Below, piece by piece: positions 26,594 to 34,731 of a DNA stretch of 64,000 bases; position 1 is the stretch's first letter; each line of letters begins with the position of its first letter. Below the pieces are notes generated by a model. The model saw only the letters and a program-made list of their open reading frames with translations, searched no databases and was not told where the DNA came from. The stretch lies in contig JAFRDM010000082.1 in the NCBI GenBank assembly GCA_017403885.1, forward strand, positions 59,726-123,725. The letters are read 5' to 3'. The translations under genes and the position numbers were made by a program. The DNA is from Oscillospiraceae bacterium (GTDB lineage Bacteria > Bacillota > Clostridia > Oscillospirales > Oscillospiraceae).

Positions 26594-27424
26594 TCAGGCC
26601 CACTCTCTGCTCTGGGGCTTGTTCTCGCCCGGCTCGGGGCGAACATAGCTGACCACGACGCGGCGGTTGGGCTCGATGCCGGTGGAGGAGGTCGTCACGC
26701 CCTCGTAGTTCTGCAGCGCGGTGTGGATCACATGACGCTCATAGGAGTTCATAGGCTCGAGCGCCATGCTGCGCTTGTACTTGATGGCCTTCTCGGCCAT
26801 CTTTTCGGCCAGCTTGGTGAGCGACTCCTCGCGCTTGGCGCGGTAGTTCTCCGCATCGACGCTGATGTGCATGTGCTTGTCGCTGTCGCGGTTGACGACG
26901 TAGTTTGTCAGGTGCTGGATCGCGTCGAGCGTCTCGCCGCGGCGGCCGATGATCGCGCCCATGCCGCTGCCGGAGAGGTTGACGTTGATCCCGCCGTTGT
27001 CGCGGCGAGAGATCTCGATGTCGGCCTCGACGCCCATGCGCTCCATCAATCCGGAGACGAAGCCGCGGACGGCGGAAAACTCGGCGTCCTCGTCGATGGG
27101 AGCGGCCTTCTTCGGCTCGGGCTTCTTCTCTTCGGTTTTCTTCGGCTCCGGCTTCTTTTCCTCGGCCTTCTTCGGCGCGGGAGCGTTTTTCTTTTCGGTC
27201 TTCTTCGGTGCGGGGGCCGCTTCCGCTTTGGGCTCAGCCGGCTCGTCGGGGACCTCGTAGCTCACGCGGATGACCGCAGGCTGCGCGCCGATGCCGAAAA
27301 AGCCGCTTTTGGCACGTTCAAGGACTTCGACGCTGATCTCCTCCTCGCTCATGCCGAGCTCGGCGAGGGCGGCGGCGATGGCCTCTTCCATCGTGCGGCC
27401 GGTTTTTTCCAGATATTTGATCAT
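26594..27424 (-). CDS. khpB: KhpB/Jag RNA-binding protein
   Basis: 276 residues. Jag-N domain (residues 1-50: EKTGRTMEEAIAAALAELGM, then VEVLERAKSGFFGIG), a Lys/Pro/Glu/Ala-rich spacer with repeated KKTEEKKPEP-type units (residues 65-115), a KH domain with GAIIGRRGETLDAIQHL near residue 165, and an R3H domain (MNSYERHVIHTAL, GIEPNRRVVVSY). KhpB partners with KhpA as a global RNA chaperone that affects cell elongation and division. It begins 7 bases after the yidC stop and shares the GGAG at the yidC end, so it is translated from the same transcript. Confidence 0.94.
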   Translation of the reverse strand: MIKYLEKTGRTMEEAIAAALAELGMSEEEISVEVLERAKSGFFGIGAQPAVIRVSYEVPDEPAEPKAEAAPAPKKTEKKNAPAPKKAEEKKPEPKKTEEKKPEPKKAAPIDEDAEFSAVRGFVSGLMERMGVEADIEISRRDNGGINVNLSGSGMGAIIGRRGETLDAIQHLTNYVVNRDSDKHMHISVDAENYRAKREESLTKLAEKMAEKAIKYKRSMALEPMNSYERHVIHTALQNYEGVTTSSTGIEPNRRVVVSYVRPEPGENKPQSREWA

Positions 27425-27431
27425 TGTATTC

Positions 27432-28775
27432 TTACTCCTGTTCGTTGACGGCGCTCTCCTCCGCGGCCGCTTCCTCCGCAGCCTCGGCAAAGACGCTCTC
27501 CTCGGCTACGCTCTCGTCGATGGAGATATTGCCCTCCGACTCGGCCGCGGCCGCCAGCGTGGCCTCCTCGGCGCCCTCGGGGTTGGTAAAGCGATCCGGC
27601 ACATAGGCGCGGCCGCGCGCATAGCGGCGGTTGCCCACCTGGGAGGCGGGCTTTTCGGGCTCCTTGATGCCGCGCTGCTCACGGCGGGCGGCGCGCTCCT
27701 CTTTGGCGATGGCGGCGCTGCGCTCGGCAAGGCGCTGCTTCTCGTTCTGCTGGATCTTCTTCTTGCTGGTGTTGGCGTTCTGCTCGGTCTTGCCCTCGGC
27801 ACGCAGGCGCTCGGTCTCGATGCGGCGCTCTTCCATCTCGCGCTCGCGGGCCTGGCGCGCAGCGTTGCGCTCGGCGTCCTCTTCGTCGAGCTTCTTCTTG
27901 TAAATCTTGGTCAGGATGAAGTCGCGAAGCATGCCGAAGACGCTGTTGCCGATCCAGTACACGCCCATGGCGGCGGGCATGATGAAGCAGAACCACAGCG
28001 ACATCAGCGGCATCATCAGGTTCATGCTCTTCATCTGCGCCTGCTGCTGGGTCTCCACGCCGGTCTGGGGGTTCGCCATGTTGGCGACCTTCATGCCCAG
28101 CCAGGAGAGAGCGGCGGAGATCAGCGGGATCAGCGCGAGGCCGATCGTGGCAAAGCTGACGACGGCGGTGCCGGCGAAGATCAGCTTCATGGTATCCCAG
28201 GGCACGGTGCCCAGGTTGACGCCGAGGAAGCTGAAGTCAAGGTCGACCAGCTCCTTCGTGGAGAGGCCGAGGCCCTGCAGGTAGGCGACCGTTTCGGACC
28301 AGTGCTCGTGCATGATGTTGGCGAGCTTGATCTCGACATAGGCGTCGACCTTGGCGGGCGCGGTGTACCAGCCGTTGCTGATGCAGAACTCCTTGACCGC
28401 GTCGAGCACGCCCTCGGCGGCAAACATCATGCGGGAGAAAGGCTGGCGGATAACGCTGTAGAGCGCGATGAGGATCGGGAACGGGATGAGGGACCAGAGG
28501 CATCCGCTCATGGGATTGACGCCCTCCTCGCGGTAGAGCTTCTGCGTCTCCTCGTTGAGCTTCTGCTGGTTGCCCTCGTGGCGGCGCTGCAGTTCCTGCA
28601 GCCTCGGCTGCAGGCGGGTCTGGCGCATCATGCCCTTTTTGCTTTTGGCATTGAAGGGCGTGAGGATCAGGTTGACGACGAGCGCGAAGAGCAAGATCGC
28701 GGCGCCGTAGTTCCCCGTGAGGTTATACAGCCAGACGAACAGCCACGCAAAGGGTTTTGTGATTGCTGCCCACAT
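27432..28775 (-). CDS. yidC: Membrane protein insertase YidC/Oxa1
   Basis: 447 residues. Gram-positive-type YidC without the large periplasmic domain: membrane helices at about residues 20-40, 95-120, 205-230 and 265-295, with the SGCLWSLIPFPILIALYSVIRQP region and a conserved Arg in the FNAKSKKGMMRQTRL hydrophilic loop. A long charged C-terminal tail (residues 305-447, basic then acidic) is longer than usual and may bind ribosomes. It inserts membrane proteins with or without Sec. AAGGAG precedes the ATG; it follows yidD by 33 bases. Confidence 0.95.
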   Translation of the reverse strand: MWAAITKPFAWLFVWLYNLTGNYGAAILLFALVVNLILTPFNAKSKKGMMRQTRLQPRLQELQRRHEGNQQKLNEETQKLYREEGVNPMSGCLWSLIPFPILIALYSVIRQPFSRMMFAAEGVLDAVKEFCISNGWYTAPAKVDAYVEIKLANIMHEHWSETVAYLQGLGLSTKELVDLDFSFLGVNLGTVPWDTMKLIFAGTAVVSFATIGLALIPLISAALSWLGMKVANMANPQTGVETQQQAQMKSMNLMMPLMSLWFCFIMPAAMGVYWIGNSVFGMLRDFILTKIYKKKLDEEDAERNAARQAREREMEERRIETERLRAEGKTEQNANTSKKKIQQNEKQRLAERSAAIAKEERAARREQRGIKEPEKPASQVGNRRYARGRAYVPDRFTNPEGAEEATLAAAAESEGNISIDESVAEESVFAEAAEEAAAEESAVNEQE

Positions 28776-28808
28776 AGGAATACTCCTTACATTATCAATC
28801 GTTGTTTG

Positions 28809-29027
28809 TCACGGTACGGGGTCGTAGATGTCATAATCCTTCCCGTGAAAAGGATGACAGCGGCAGACGCGCCGGAGAGCCAGCCAGCCCCCCTTGAGGG
28901 CGCCGTATTTTTCAACGGCCTCCAGCGCATAGGTGGAGCAGGTCGGGATAAAGCGGCAGCAGGGCGGATATGCGGGCGAAATGCGCTTTCTGTAAAAGCG
29001 GATCGCGGCGAGCAGCAGTTTTTTCAC
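28809..29027 (-). CDS. yidD: YidD membrane protein insertion efficiency factor
   Basis: 72 residues with the full family signature: LLAAIRFYRKRISPAYPP, CCRFIPTCSTYALEAVEKYG and LALRRVCRCHPFHGKDYDIYDPVP. The small amphipathic protein sits at the membrane and aids YidC-dependent insertion. It overlaps rnpA by four bases (ATGA) and precedes yidC, the conserved order. Confidence 0.96.
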   Translation of the reverse strand: MKKLLLAAIRFYRKRISPAYPPCCRFIPTCSTYALEAVEKYGALKGGWLALRRVCRCHPFHGKDYDIYDPVP

Positions 29028-29371
29028 GTCTCCTCCTCCCGCAGCAGGCCCAGCGCGGCGCAGGCGTCGCGGTAGGCGCGGTCGAGCTCGGCATAGGCGG
29101 CCGTGACGGCGCGGGCGCGGGCGACCACGACGATGTCCCAGCCCGTCTTCAGCCCCGGCATATTCAGCCGCGCGATCTCGCGCAGGCGGCGGCGCACACG
29201 GTTGCGCACGACGGCTCCGCCGAGCTTGGAAGATACGGTGTAGCCCATGCGGTTGACGCCGCGGCCGTTGCGCCGGCAGTAGAGCGCGAGAAAGCGGTTG
29301 GCGCTCGTCTTGCCCTTCGCGTACAAACGGCGGAAGTCACTGTTCTGTTTGAGCGTAAAACGGCTGTTCAT
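29024..29371 (-). CDS. rnpA: Ribonuclease P protein component
   Basis: 115 residues. RnpA signature with the RNR box: GAVVRNRVRRRLREIAR near residue 53 and the N-terminal LKQNSDFRRLYAKGKTSANRFLALY. It binds the catalytic RNase P RNA and tRNA 5' leaders. The start at 29371 (MNSRFTLKQ) is chosen over 29386 because it matches family N-termini and has AGGTCTTTTG upstream. It follows rpmH in the standard order. Confidence 0.96.
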   Translation of the reverse strand: MNSRFTLKQNSDFRRLYAKGKTSANRFLALYCRRNGRGVNRMGYTVSSKLGGAVVRNRVRRRLREIARLNMPGLKTGWDIVVVARARAVTAAYAELDRAYRDACAALGLLREEET

Positions 29372-29463
29372 CAAAAGACCTGCCAAACACTTTTAGGGCG
29401 GATCTCTCCGCCCTGAAAAAACATATCAAGCTGCCGATCTGCCCTTCAAAGCTCTCGATAAGA

Positions 29464-29598
29464 TCAGTAGGAAAGCTTTGCTCTGCCTTTCGCTCTTCTG
29501 CGGGAAAGGACCTTGCGGCCGTTGGCGGTCGCCATTCTCTTGCGGAAGCCGTGCTCTTTCTTGCGCTGCAGCTTCTTGGGCTGGTAGGTACGAAGCAT
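29464..29598 (-). CDS. rpmH: 50S ribosomal protein L34
   Basis: 44 residues, highly basic, matching L34 end to end: [20 protein letters not shown], then [27 protein letters not shown] 29598 follows AAAGGAGAAAACAAG. It is the first gene of the rpmH-rnpA-yidD-yidC-khpB cluster. In most Firmicutes dnaA lies upstream; here a thiT gene does. Confidence 0.97.
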   Translation of the reverse strand: MLRTYQPKKLQRKKEHGFRKRMATANGRKVLSRRRAKGRAKLSY

Positions 29599-29700
29599 CT
29601 TGTTTTCTCCTTTCAGATATGATACTCAACATCCACGGCGCGGGGCCGCGGAAGTAGTTGACAAAAAACCACCCGACACCAATTGGGGCGTCGAGTGGAT

Positions 29701-29730
29701 ATTATATAGTATATGTAACCGGTCTGTCAA
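29701..29730 (-). promoter_or_regulatory. rpmH-rnpA cluster promoter
   Basis: Minus strand TTGACA (29730-29725), 18 bases, TATAAT (29706-29701): full consensus boxes about 105 bases upstream of rpmH, directly after the thiT stop at 29745. Confidence 0.8.
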
Positions 29731-29744
29731 CAAAAACTTGGCTG

Positions 29745-30308
29745 TCACGCCTTTTTCAGATCCTCACCGCGGAAGTATTTGCCCAGGGGCTTGTTCAGGA
29801 TCGCGAAAACGACGAGGCAGATCAGGATATTGGGGATCATATAGGCCAGATTGTAGAGCAGCGAGTAGAACCAGGGCGTGTGCATGGTCATGCCGAAAAA
29901 CTCCTCGGGCATGTACTCGCCCCAGATCGTCGCGCCGACGACATAGTGGACAAGAAAACGCCCCAGTCCGCCGATCAGCGTCCCGGTAAAGATGCCGTTC
30001 TTTTTCCCCTTGGCGAGGCCCGCCAAGCCGAGCGCCGCATAGGCCAGCAGATAGTCGCCGATGATGGACTGCCAGCCGATGGCGAAGCCGCCGTCAAAGG
30101 CGAACTGCAGCACGCCGTAGACGAAGCCCGCCAACAGGCCCGGGCCGAGGCCCCAGCGGACGGCGTAGACGAACAGCGGGATCATGGCGAGGGTGATGCT
30201 GCCGCCCCAGGGCATGCGCCAGAGCTTGAGGTAGCAAAGCACCTGGGCCGCGGCGACGAAGATCGCGCCTTCGGTCAGCGCGCGAAGGGTGAGTTTCTGG
30301 TTTTTCAC
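29745..30308 (-). CDS. thiT: Energy-coupling thiamine transporter ThiT
   Basis: 187 residues with six hydrophobic helices. ThiT features include the L1 segment LKLWRMPWGGSITLAMIPLFVYAVRWGLG (WxMPxGG and substrate-loop residues) near residue 35 and YAALGLAGLAKGKKNG near 95, plus the aromatic thiamine pocket toward the end (WFYSLLYNLAYMIPN). It binds thiamine for an ECF transporter. The start is GTG 30308 with AAGGAGG 9 bases upstream; there is no in-frame ATG nearby. A TPP riboswitch and terminator control it. Confidence 0.94.
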   Translation of the reverse strand: MKNQKLTLRALTEGAIFVAAAQVLCYLKLWRMPWGGSITLAMIPLFVYAVRWGLGPGLLAGFVYGVLQFAFDGGFAIGWQSIIGDYLLAYAALGLAGLAKGKKNGIFTGTLIGGLGRFLVHYVVGATIWGEYMPEEFFGMTMHTPWFYSLLYNLAYMIPNILICLVVFAILNKPLGKYFRGEDLKKA

Positions 30309-30339
30309 GGTTTTTTCCTCCTTTTCTTTGGAGGCAGAA

Positions 30340-30377
30340 ATGCAAAAGGCAGGCTCAATACGAATATTGAACCTGCC
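30340..30377 (-). terminator. Riboswitch-controlled intrinsic terminator before thiT
   Basis: Minus-strand GGCAGGTTCAATA, tetraloop TTCG, TATTGAGCCTGCC, then TTTTGCATTT. The 13-bp stem lies between the TPP aptamer and the thiT ribosome site, the position of an expression platform. Confidence 0.85.
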
Positions 30378-30390
30378 GTACATGCATTCA

Positions 30391-30478
30391 TGCTTCCTAC
30401 GCCGGCATTATCCGGATCAGGTTCCAGGGTCTGGAGCTTCGATTCGCTCTCTCTCAGCCGGGAATACCCAGCTCCCCT
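30391..30478 (-). promoter_or_regulatory. TPP riboswitch (THI element)
   Basis: On the minus strand the aptamer shows the conserved parts in order: GGGGAGCTGGG, GGCTGAGAGAG, a variable P3 arm, ACCCTGGAACCTGATCCGG, ATAATGCCGGCGTAGGAAGC. It senses thiamine pyrophosphate and should turn off thiT through the downstream terminator. Confidence 0.96.
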
Positions 30479-30490
30479 TTTTCGCTTGTG

Positions 30491-30519
30491 ATTATAGCCC
30501 CGCGCAGGGAAAAAGTCAA
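30491..30519 (-). promoter_or_regulatory. thiT promoter
   Basis: Minus strand TTGACT (30519-30514), 17 bases, TATAAT (30496-30491), placing the start site just before the TPP aptamer. Confidence 0.85.
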
Positions 30520-30534
30520 GAAAAGGAAACCTTA

Positions 30535-31488
30535 TCAATAGAACGTCGCGACGGGCTGGGCGGGCGGATCGCAGTTCTCGTGGGAGAGATAGGTCAGCAC
30601 CGGGCCCTTCTTGCCGTAGGCGCGGGAGAATTTGAAATGTATCTCCGCGGTCAGGATCATCCAGCTCTCGTCGGCGATGTCGGATACGTCGTCCTTCTGA
30701 CAGACCAGGCCGGCGAACTGGATATCCTCGACGCAGCAGGTCATGACGTGGCGGCCGACCACAAAGGTATGCGGGGGCAGCTTCTTGCGCTGCAGCGCGC
30801 GGCATTTGACGCGCACGGTCTTGCCCTCGTAATTCTTCGGCTCCTCGGACATGTCGCGGTACCAGACCGCGAAGTCGTCGTCGCCGATCTCCACGACAGC
30901 GGCGTTGAGATCGTAAGGCAGCGGATCCTGGATGTCGTCGTATTCGACCCTTCCGCCCGGATACTCATAGGCGATATCGCTCCGGCGCGAGGCGCCGCGG
31001 ACGATCTTATGGAAGGTCATCTTGTCCATATCCGGCCTGAAGCGGTTGAATACCACGAGCTCGCAGCTCTTGAGCTTGTCGTAGACGAGCTGGCGCATAT
31101 TGGCGTTGTAGCTCAAAAAGGTCGTTGCGTCGGCAAAAAGGAACTCCTGATAGACCATCCAGCCCTCCGGCATTGCGCCGTAGAGGGCGTCGAGCATCCA
31201 CATGCCGTTGTACTCGATGACCACGCGCTCAGCGCGGGTCTCCTTCGCCAGCGCGCCGAGACGCTCGGGGTTGAGCTCGCTCTGGTCCTCGATCGTGCGG
31301 ATGAACACGCTTTTGTCCGCAAATTGGTCGGGCTCGTATTCCTCCTCGCCCTCCTCGCAGACGAGCAGCAGCGTGCGCTCGCCGTTGCAGAAGCGCTTGT
31401 CCTCCAGCGTTTCCTGGATGAACTTCGTCTTGCCCGCCTCCAGAAAGCCGGTGAAGAGATAGACGGGCATTTCTTTGGGATTACTCAA
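30535..31488 (-). CDS. COG0523-like P-loop protein without the CXCC metal motif
   Basis: 317 residues. N-terminal P-loop VYLFTGFLEAGKTKFIQETL (GxxxxGKT kept, but Glu replaces the usual Gly of GFLGAGKT) and a RAERVVIEYNGMWMLDALY Walker-B-like segment. The GCICC metal-binding motif of COG0523 GTPases is absent. The C-terminal half (from about residue 180) is mostly beta and unrecognised, with a few cysteines (TCCVEDIQFAGLVC). It overlaps the upstream CobW-like gene by 8 bases, so the two probably act together, for instance in metal delivery; its activity is unproven. Confidence 0.75.
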   Translation of the reverse strand: MSNPKEMPVYLFTGFLEAGKTKFIQETLEDKRFCNGERTLLLVCEEGEEEYEPDQFADKSVFIRTIEDQSELNPERLGALAKETRAERVVIEYNGMWMLDALYGAMPEGWMVYQEFLFADATTFLSYNANMRQLVYDKLKSCELVVFNRFRPDMDKMTFHKIVRGASRRSDIAYEYPGGRVEYDDIQDPLPYDLNAAVVEIGDDDFAVWYRDMSEEPKNYEGKTVRVKCRALQRKKLPPHTFVVGRHVMTCCVEDIQFAGLVCQKDDVSDIADESWMILTAEIHFKFSRAYGKKGPVLTYLSHENCDPPAQPVATFY

Positions 31489-32614
31489 GGCCGAACAGCT
31501 CCTTCAGTGCGTCTTCTTTCATTTTCGAGCCGATCACGCAGAAGCGGCCGGTCACGGCCGGGCTGCCGCGGCGTACGTCGATCTCGCCCGGGACGTAGTC
31601 GAAATAGATCCACTCGCCGTCGACCGCATCCACGATGCCCTTCGCGCGCAGCACCATGCCGAACTTCTCCTCGTCGCCGAGCTTCGCAAGGATCGCGCGG
31701 ATGCTCTCTTCAGAGAACCTGCGCGCGGTCTCATGTCCCCAGGACGTAAAGATCTCGTCGGCGTGGTGGTGATGATGGTGGTGTTCGTGCTCGTCCTCAT
31801 CATCGTCGTGGTGATGACCGCATTCGCAAACGCCGTTTTCATCATAGTGGTGGTGATGCTCGTGCTCGTCATCGTCATGGTCGTGGTGGTGATGGTGGCA
31901 CTCGCATTCCGGGTCGTCACACTCATCCTCGCCGTGGTCGTGGTGGTGGTGATGCTCGTGTTCCTCTTCCCCGTCATGGTGATGGTGCTCGTGCTCATGG
32001 CGCAGGCGCTCCATCTCCTCATGCAGGGCGTCGTGCTCCATGGCCTCGCGGACCTGCGCGCCGTCGAGCTGCAGGAGCGGGGTGGTGATGAACTTGGCGT
32101 TTGGGTTGAGCGTGCGCAGCAGCTCGCTCGCGGCGACGACCTTTTCCGCCGGGACGACGTCGGTGCGGCTCAGGACGATGAGGTCGGCGTTGGCGACCTG
32201 GTCGTTGAAGAACTCGCCGAAGTTGCGCATGTACATCCTGGCCTTGCCGGCGTCCACGACGGTGACGCGGCTGCCGATGACGGCGCCGTCCACGCGCTCG
32301 ACCGCGCGCGCGACGTCGCTGAGCTTGCCTACGCCCGAGGGTTCGATGAGGATGCGGTCCGGGGCGAAGTCGTCCATGACCTTTTTCAGCGCCTTTGTGA
32401 AGTCGCCCACGAGGGTGCAGCAGATGCATCCGGAGTTCATCTCGGTGATCTCCACGCCCGCGTCCCTGAGAAAGCCGCCGTCGATGGCGATCTCGCCGAA
32501 TTCGTTCTCGATGAGCACCAGTTTTTCGCCCTGATAGGCCTCCGCGATCAGCTTGCGGATAAGCGTGGTCTTGCCCGCGCCGAGAAAACCGGAGAAGATA
32601 TCGATCTTTGTCAT
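31481..32614 (-). CDS. COG0523/CobW-family metallochaperone GTPase with His/Cys-rich loop
   Basis: 377 residues. GTPase motifs: Walker A FSGFLGAGKTT (residues 8-18), metal motif GCICCTL near 63, Walker B LIEPSGVG near 90, and guanine-specificity LSRTDVV near 148. Between about residues 205 and 290 lies an exceptional stretch of His, Asp, Glu and Cys (over 40 His, with ECDDPECEC and GVCECG), then the CobW C-terminal domain. This is a metal store or sensor, most likely for zinc, nickel or cobalt. It shares an operon with the P-loop paralogue downstream. Confidence 0.92.
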   Translation of the reverse strand: MTKIDIFSGFLGAGKTTLIRKLIAEAYQGEKLVLIENEFGEIAIDGGFLRDAGVEITEMNSGCICCTLVGDFTKALKKVMDDFAPDRILIEPSGVGKLSDVARAVERVDGAVIGSRVTVVDAGKARMYMRNFGEFFNDQVANADLIVLSRTDVVPAEKVVAASELLRTLNPNAKFITTPLLQLDGAQVREAMEHDALHEEMERLRHEHEHHHHDGEEEHEHHHHHDHGEDECDDPECECHHHHHDHDDDEHEHHHHYDENGVCECGHHHDDDEDEHEHHHHHHHADEIFTSWGHETARRFSEESIRAILAKLGDEEKFGMVLRAKGIVDAVDGEWIYFDYVPGEIDVRRGSPAVTGRFCVIGSKMKEDALKELFGLE

Positions 32615-32652
32615 ATCATCAAGCCTCCTGTGCTTGTTTTTACCGGGAAGGG

Positions 32653-32681
32653 ATTATATCACGCTTTTTTCTTTGATACAA
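32653..32681 (-). promoter_or_regulatory. Promoter of the COG0523 operon
   Basis: Minus strand TTGTAT (32681-32676), 17 bases, TATAAT (32658-32653). I do not see a clear Zur-type palindrome around it. Confidence 0.7.
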
Positions 32682-32743
32682 GCGCAAGCGTGAGGACAGC
32701 GGCAGGATGTTTTCACATCCTGCCGCCGAAAAACTCCGGAGGA

Positions 32744-34696
32744 TCAGCAAAGCTGCGCGCCGGCCGGGACGGAGTCGTCAAGGATCATGAGGTGCAGCTC
32801 TTCCTTGCCGTCGACCTCCTTCACCGCGGAGAGCAGCATGCCGTTGGAATCCTGCCCCATCATCTTGCGCGGCGGCAGATTCAGGATCGCGACCACGGTC
32901 TTGCCGACGAGCTGTTCGGGCTCGTAGAACTTGCGGATGCCGGAGAGGATCTGGCGCGGCGTGCCGCTGCCGTCGTCGAGCATGAACTTGAGGAGCTTGT
33001 CGCTCTTCTTCACCGCTTCGCAGGAGAGCACCTTGCACACGCGCATGTCGCATCTGGCGAACTCGTCGATCGTCACGTCGGGCAGCACGGGCTTGGCCGC
33101 GGGAGCCTTCGAGCGGCGCGAGATCTCCTCGAGCTCGGCGAGGGTCTTGTCCAGATCGAGACGCGGGAAGAGCGTCTCGCCCTTGCGGACGCGGATCTCG
33201 CCCGCGAGCGCGCCGTAAACGGCGTTATCCCAGCTGCGGCAGTTCTGCGCGCCGATCTGCGCGAACGCCTTGTCGCAGCTCTCGGGCATGAAGGGCGTGA
33301 GGCAGATCAGGCTGATGCGCAGCGCCTCGAGCAGATTGTACATGACCTCGGCAAGACGGGGCTTGTTCGCCTCGTCCTTCGCCAGCACCCAGGGCATCGT
33401 CTCGTCGATGTACTTGTTCGCACGCTGGATGACGCGGAAGACCTCCTCGAGCGCGAGGTGCGGCTGATAGATGTCCATCTGGGCGGCATATTTCTCCGGC
33501 AGGGCGCGGATCATCGCTTTGAGCTCGTCGTCGAGCGGATCGGAGAGGCGCTCCTGCGGCAGCTCGCCGCCGAAGTACTTCTCGATCATCGCCGTCGTGC
33601 GGGACACGAGGTTGCCCAGATCGTTGGCAAGGTCCGTGTTGATCGTGGAGATCAGAAGCTCATTGGAGAAGTTGCCGTCGGAGCCGAAGGGGAAGGTGCG
33701 CAGCAGGAAGAAGCGCAGCGCGTCGACGCCGAACTTTTCCGAGAGGATATAGGGGTCGATGACGTTGGTGGAGTTGTTCGCCTTGGACTTGGACACCTTG
33801 CCGCCGTCGATGATCAGCCAGCCGTGGCCGTAGACCTTCTTCGGCAGGGGCAGGCCCGCGCTCATGAGCATGGCGGGCCAGATGATCGAGTGGAAGCGCA
33901 CGATCTCCTTGCCGACGACGTGCACGTCCGCCGGCCAGTATTTCTCAAAGTCGTGATAGCGGTCGTTGTACAGGCCCAGCGCCGTACAGTAGTTGAACAG
34001 CGCGTCGACCCAGACATAGACGACGTGGCCCGGATCGAAATCCACGGGCACGCCCCAGGTAAAGCTGGTGCGCGAGACGCACAGGTCCTCCAGTCCCGGC
34101 TTGATGAAGTTGTTGATCATCTCATTCACGCGGGAGGCAGGCTCGAGGAAGGTGCCGGTCTCCAGCAGCTCCTGCACGGGCTTGGCGTACTTGGACAGAC
34201 GGAAGAAATAGGCTTCCTCCTCGGCGTCCTGGACGGCGCGGCCGCAGTCGGGGCATTTGCCGTCGACCAGCTGCGTCTCGGTCCAGAAGCTCTCACAGTC
34301 CTTGCAGTACTTGCCGCTGTACTTGCCCTTGTAGATGTCGCCGTTGTCGTACATCTTGCGGAACACGCGCTGGATCGCCTCGACATGGTAGTCGTCGGTG
34401 GTGCGGATGAAGCGGTCGTTGGAGATGTTCATCAGCTTCCAGAGGTCCTTGATCCCCTTCTCGCCGGTGACGATGCGGTCGACGAATTCCTGGGGGCTGA
34501 GACCGGCGGCCTTCGCCTTGGACTCGATCTTCTGGCCGTGCTCATCCGTGCCGGTGAGAAACATCACGTCATAGCCGCGCAGGCGCTTGTAGCGGGCGAT
34601 CGCATCGGTCGCCACGGTGCAGTAGGCATGGCCGATGTGAAGCTTGTCCGAAGGGTAATAGATCGGTGTGGTGATATAAAAGGTTTTCTTTTCCAT
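32744..34696 (-). CDS. metG: Methionyl-tRNA synthetase
   Basis: 650 residues. Class I synthetase: HIGH-type PSDKLHIGHAY near residue 15, zinc knuckle CKDCESFW with GKCPDCGRA near 128-148, KMSKS variant GGKVSKSKANN near 300, anticodon-binding helical domain, and a C-terminal tRNA-binding OB-fold (EFARCDMRVCKVLSCEAV, then LPPRKMMGQDSNGMLL) that dimerises the enzyme. It charges Met onto tRNA-Met. It lies 35 bases after the VanW gene. A hairpin with perfect CGGCAGGATGT stem follows (32699-32726) but lacks a T run. Confidence 0.97.
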   Translation of the reverse strand: MEKKTFYITTPIYYPSDKLHIGHAYCTVATDAIARYKRLRGYDVMFLTGTDEHGQKIESKAKAAGLSPQEFVDRIVTGEKGIKDLWKLMNISNDRFIRTTDDYHVEAIQRVFRKMYDNGDIYKGKYSGKYCKDCESFWTETQLVDGKCPDCGRAVQDAEEEAYFFRLSKYAKPVQELLETGTFLEPASRVNEMINNFIKPGLEDLCVSRTSFTWGVPVDFDPGHVVYVWVDALFNYCTALGLYNDRYHDFEKYWPADVHVVGKEIVRFHSIIWPAMLMSAGLPLPKKVYGHGWLIIDGGKVSKSKANNSTNVIDPYILSEKFGVDALRFFLLRTFPFGSDGNFSNELLISTINTDLANDLGNLVSRTTAMIEKYFGGELPQERLSDPLDDELKAMIRALPEKYAAQMDIYQPHLALEEVFRVIQRANKYIDETMPWVLAKDEANKPRLAEVMYNLLEALRISLICLTPFMPESCDKAFAQIGAQNCRSWDNAVYGALAGEIRVRKGETLFPRLDLDKTLAELEEISRRSKAPAAKPVLPDVTIDEFARCDMRVCKVLSCEAVKKSDKLLKFMLDDGSGTPRQILSGIRKFYEPEQLVGKTVVAILNLPPRKMMGQDSNGMLLSAVKEVDGKEELHLMILDDSVPAGAQLC

Positions 34697-34731
34697 CTTG
34701 CTTCTCCTCTTTTTTCTCTGCGGGTTTGTTG

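Noticed and set aside
29600-29760. Replication origin near rpmH
   Set aside because: Gene order suggested oriC, but dnaA is missing and no group of TTATCCACA-type boxes or AT-rich unwinding region is visible.
31740-32010. Tandem repeat or CRISPR-like array in the GTG/ATG-rich stretch
   Set aside because: It is the coding sequence for the His/Asp/Glu-rich loop of the CobW-like protein; unit lengths are irregular and in frame.
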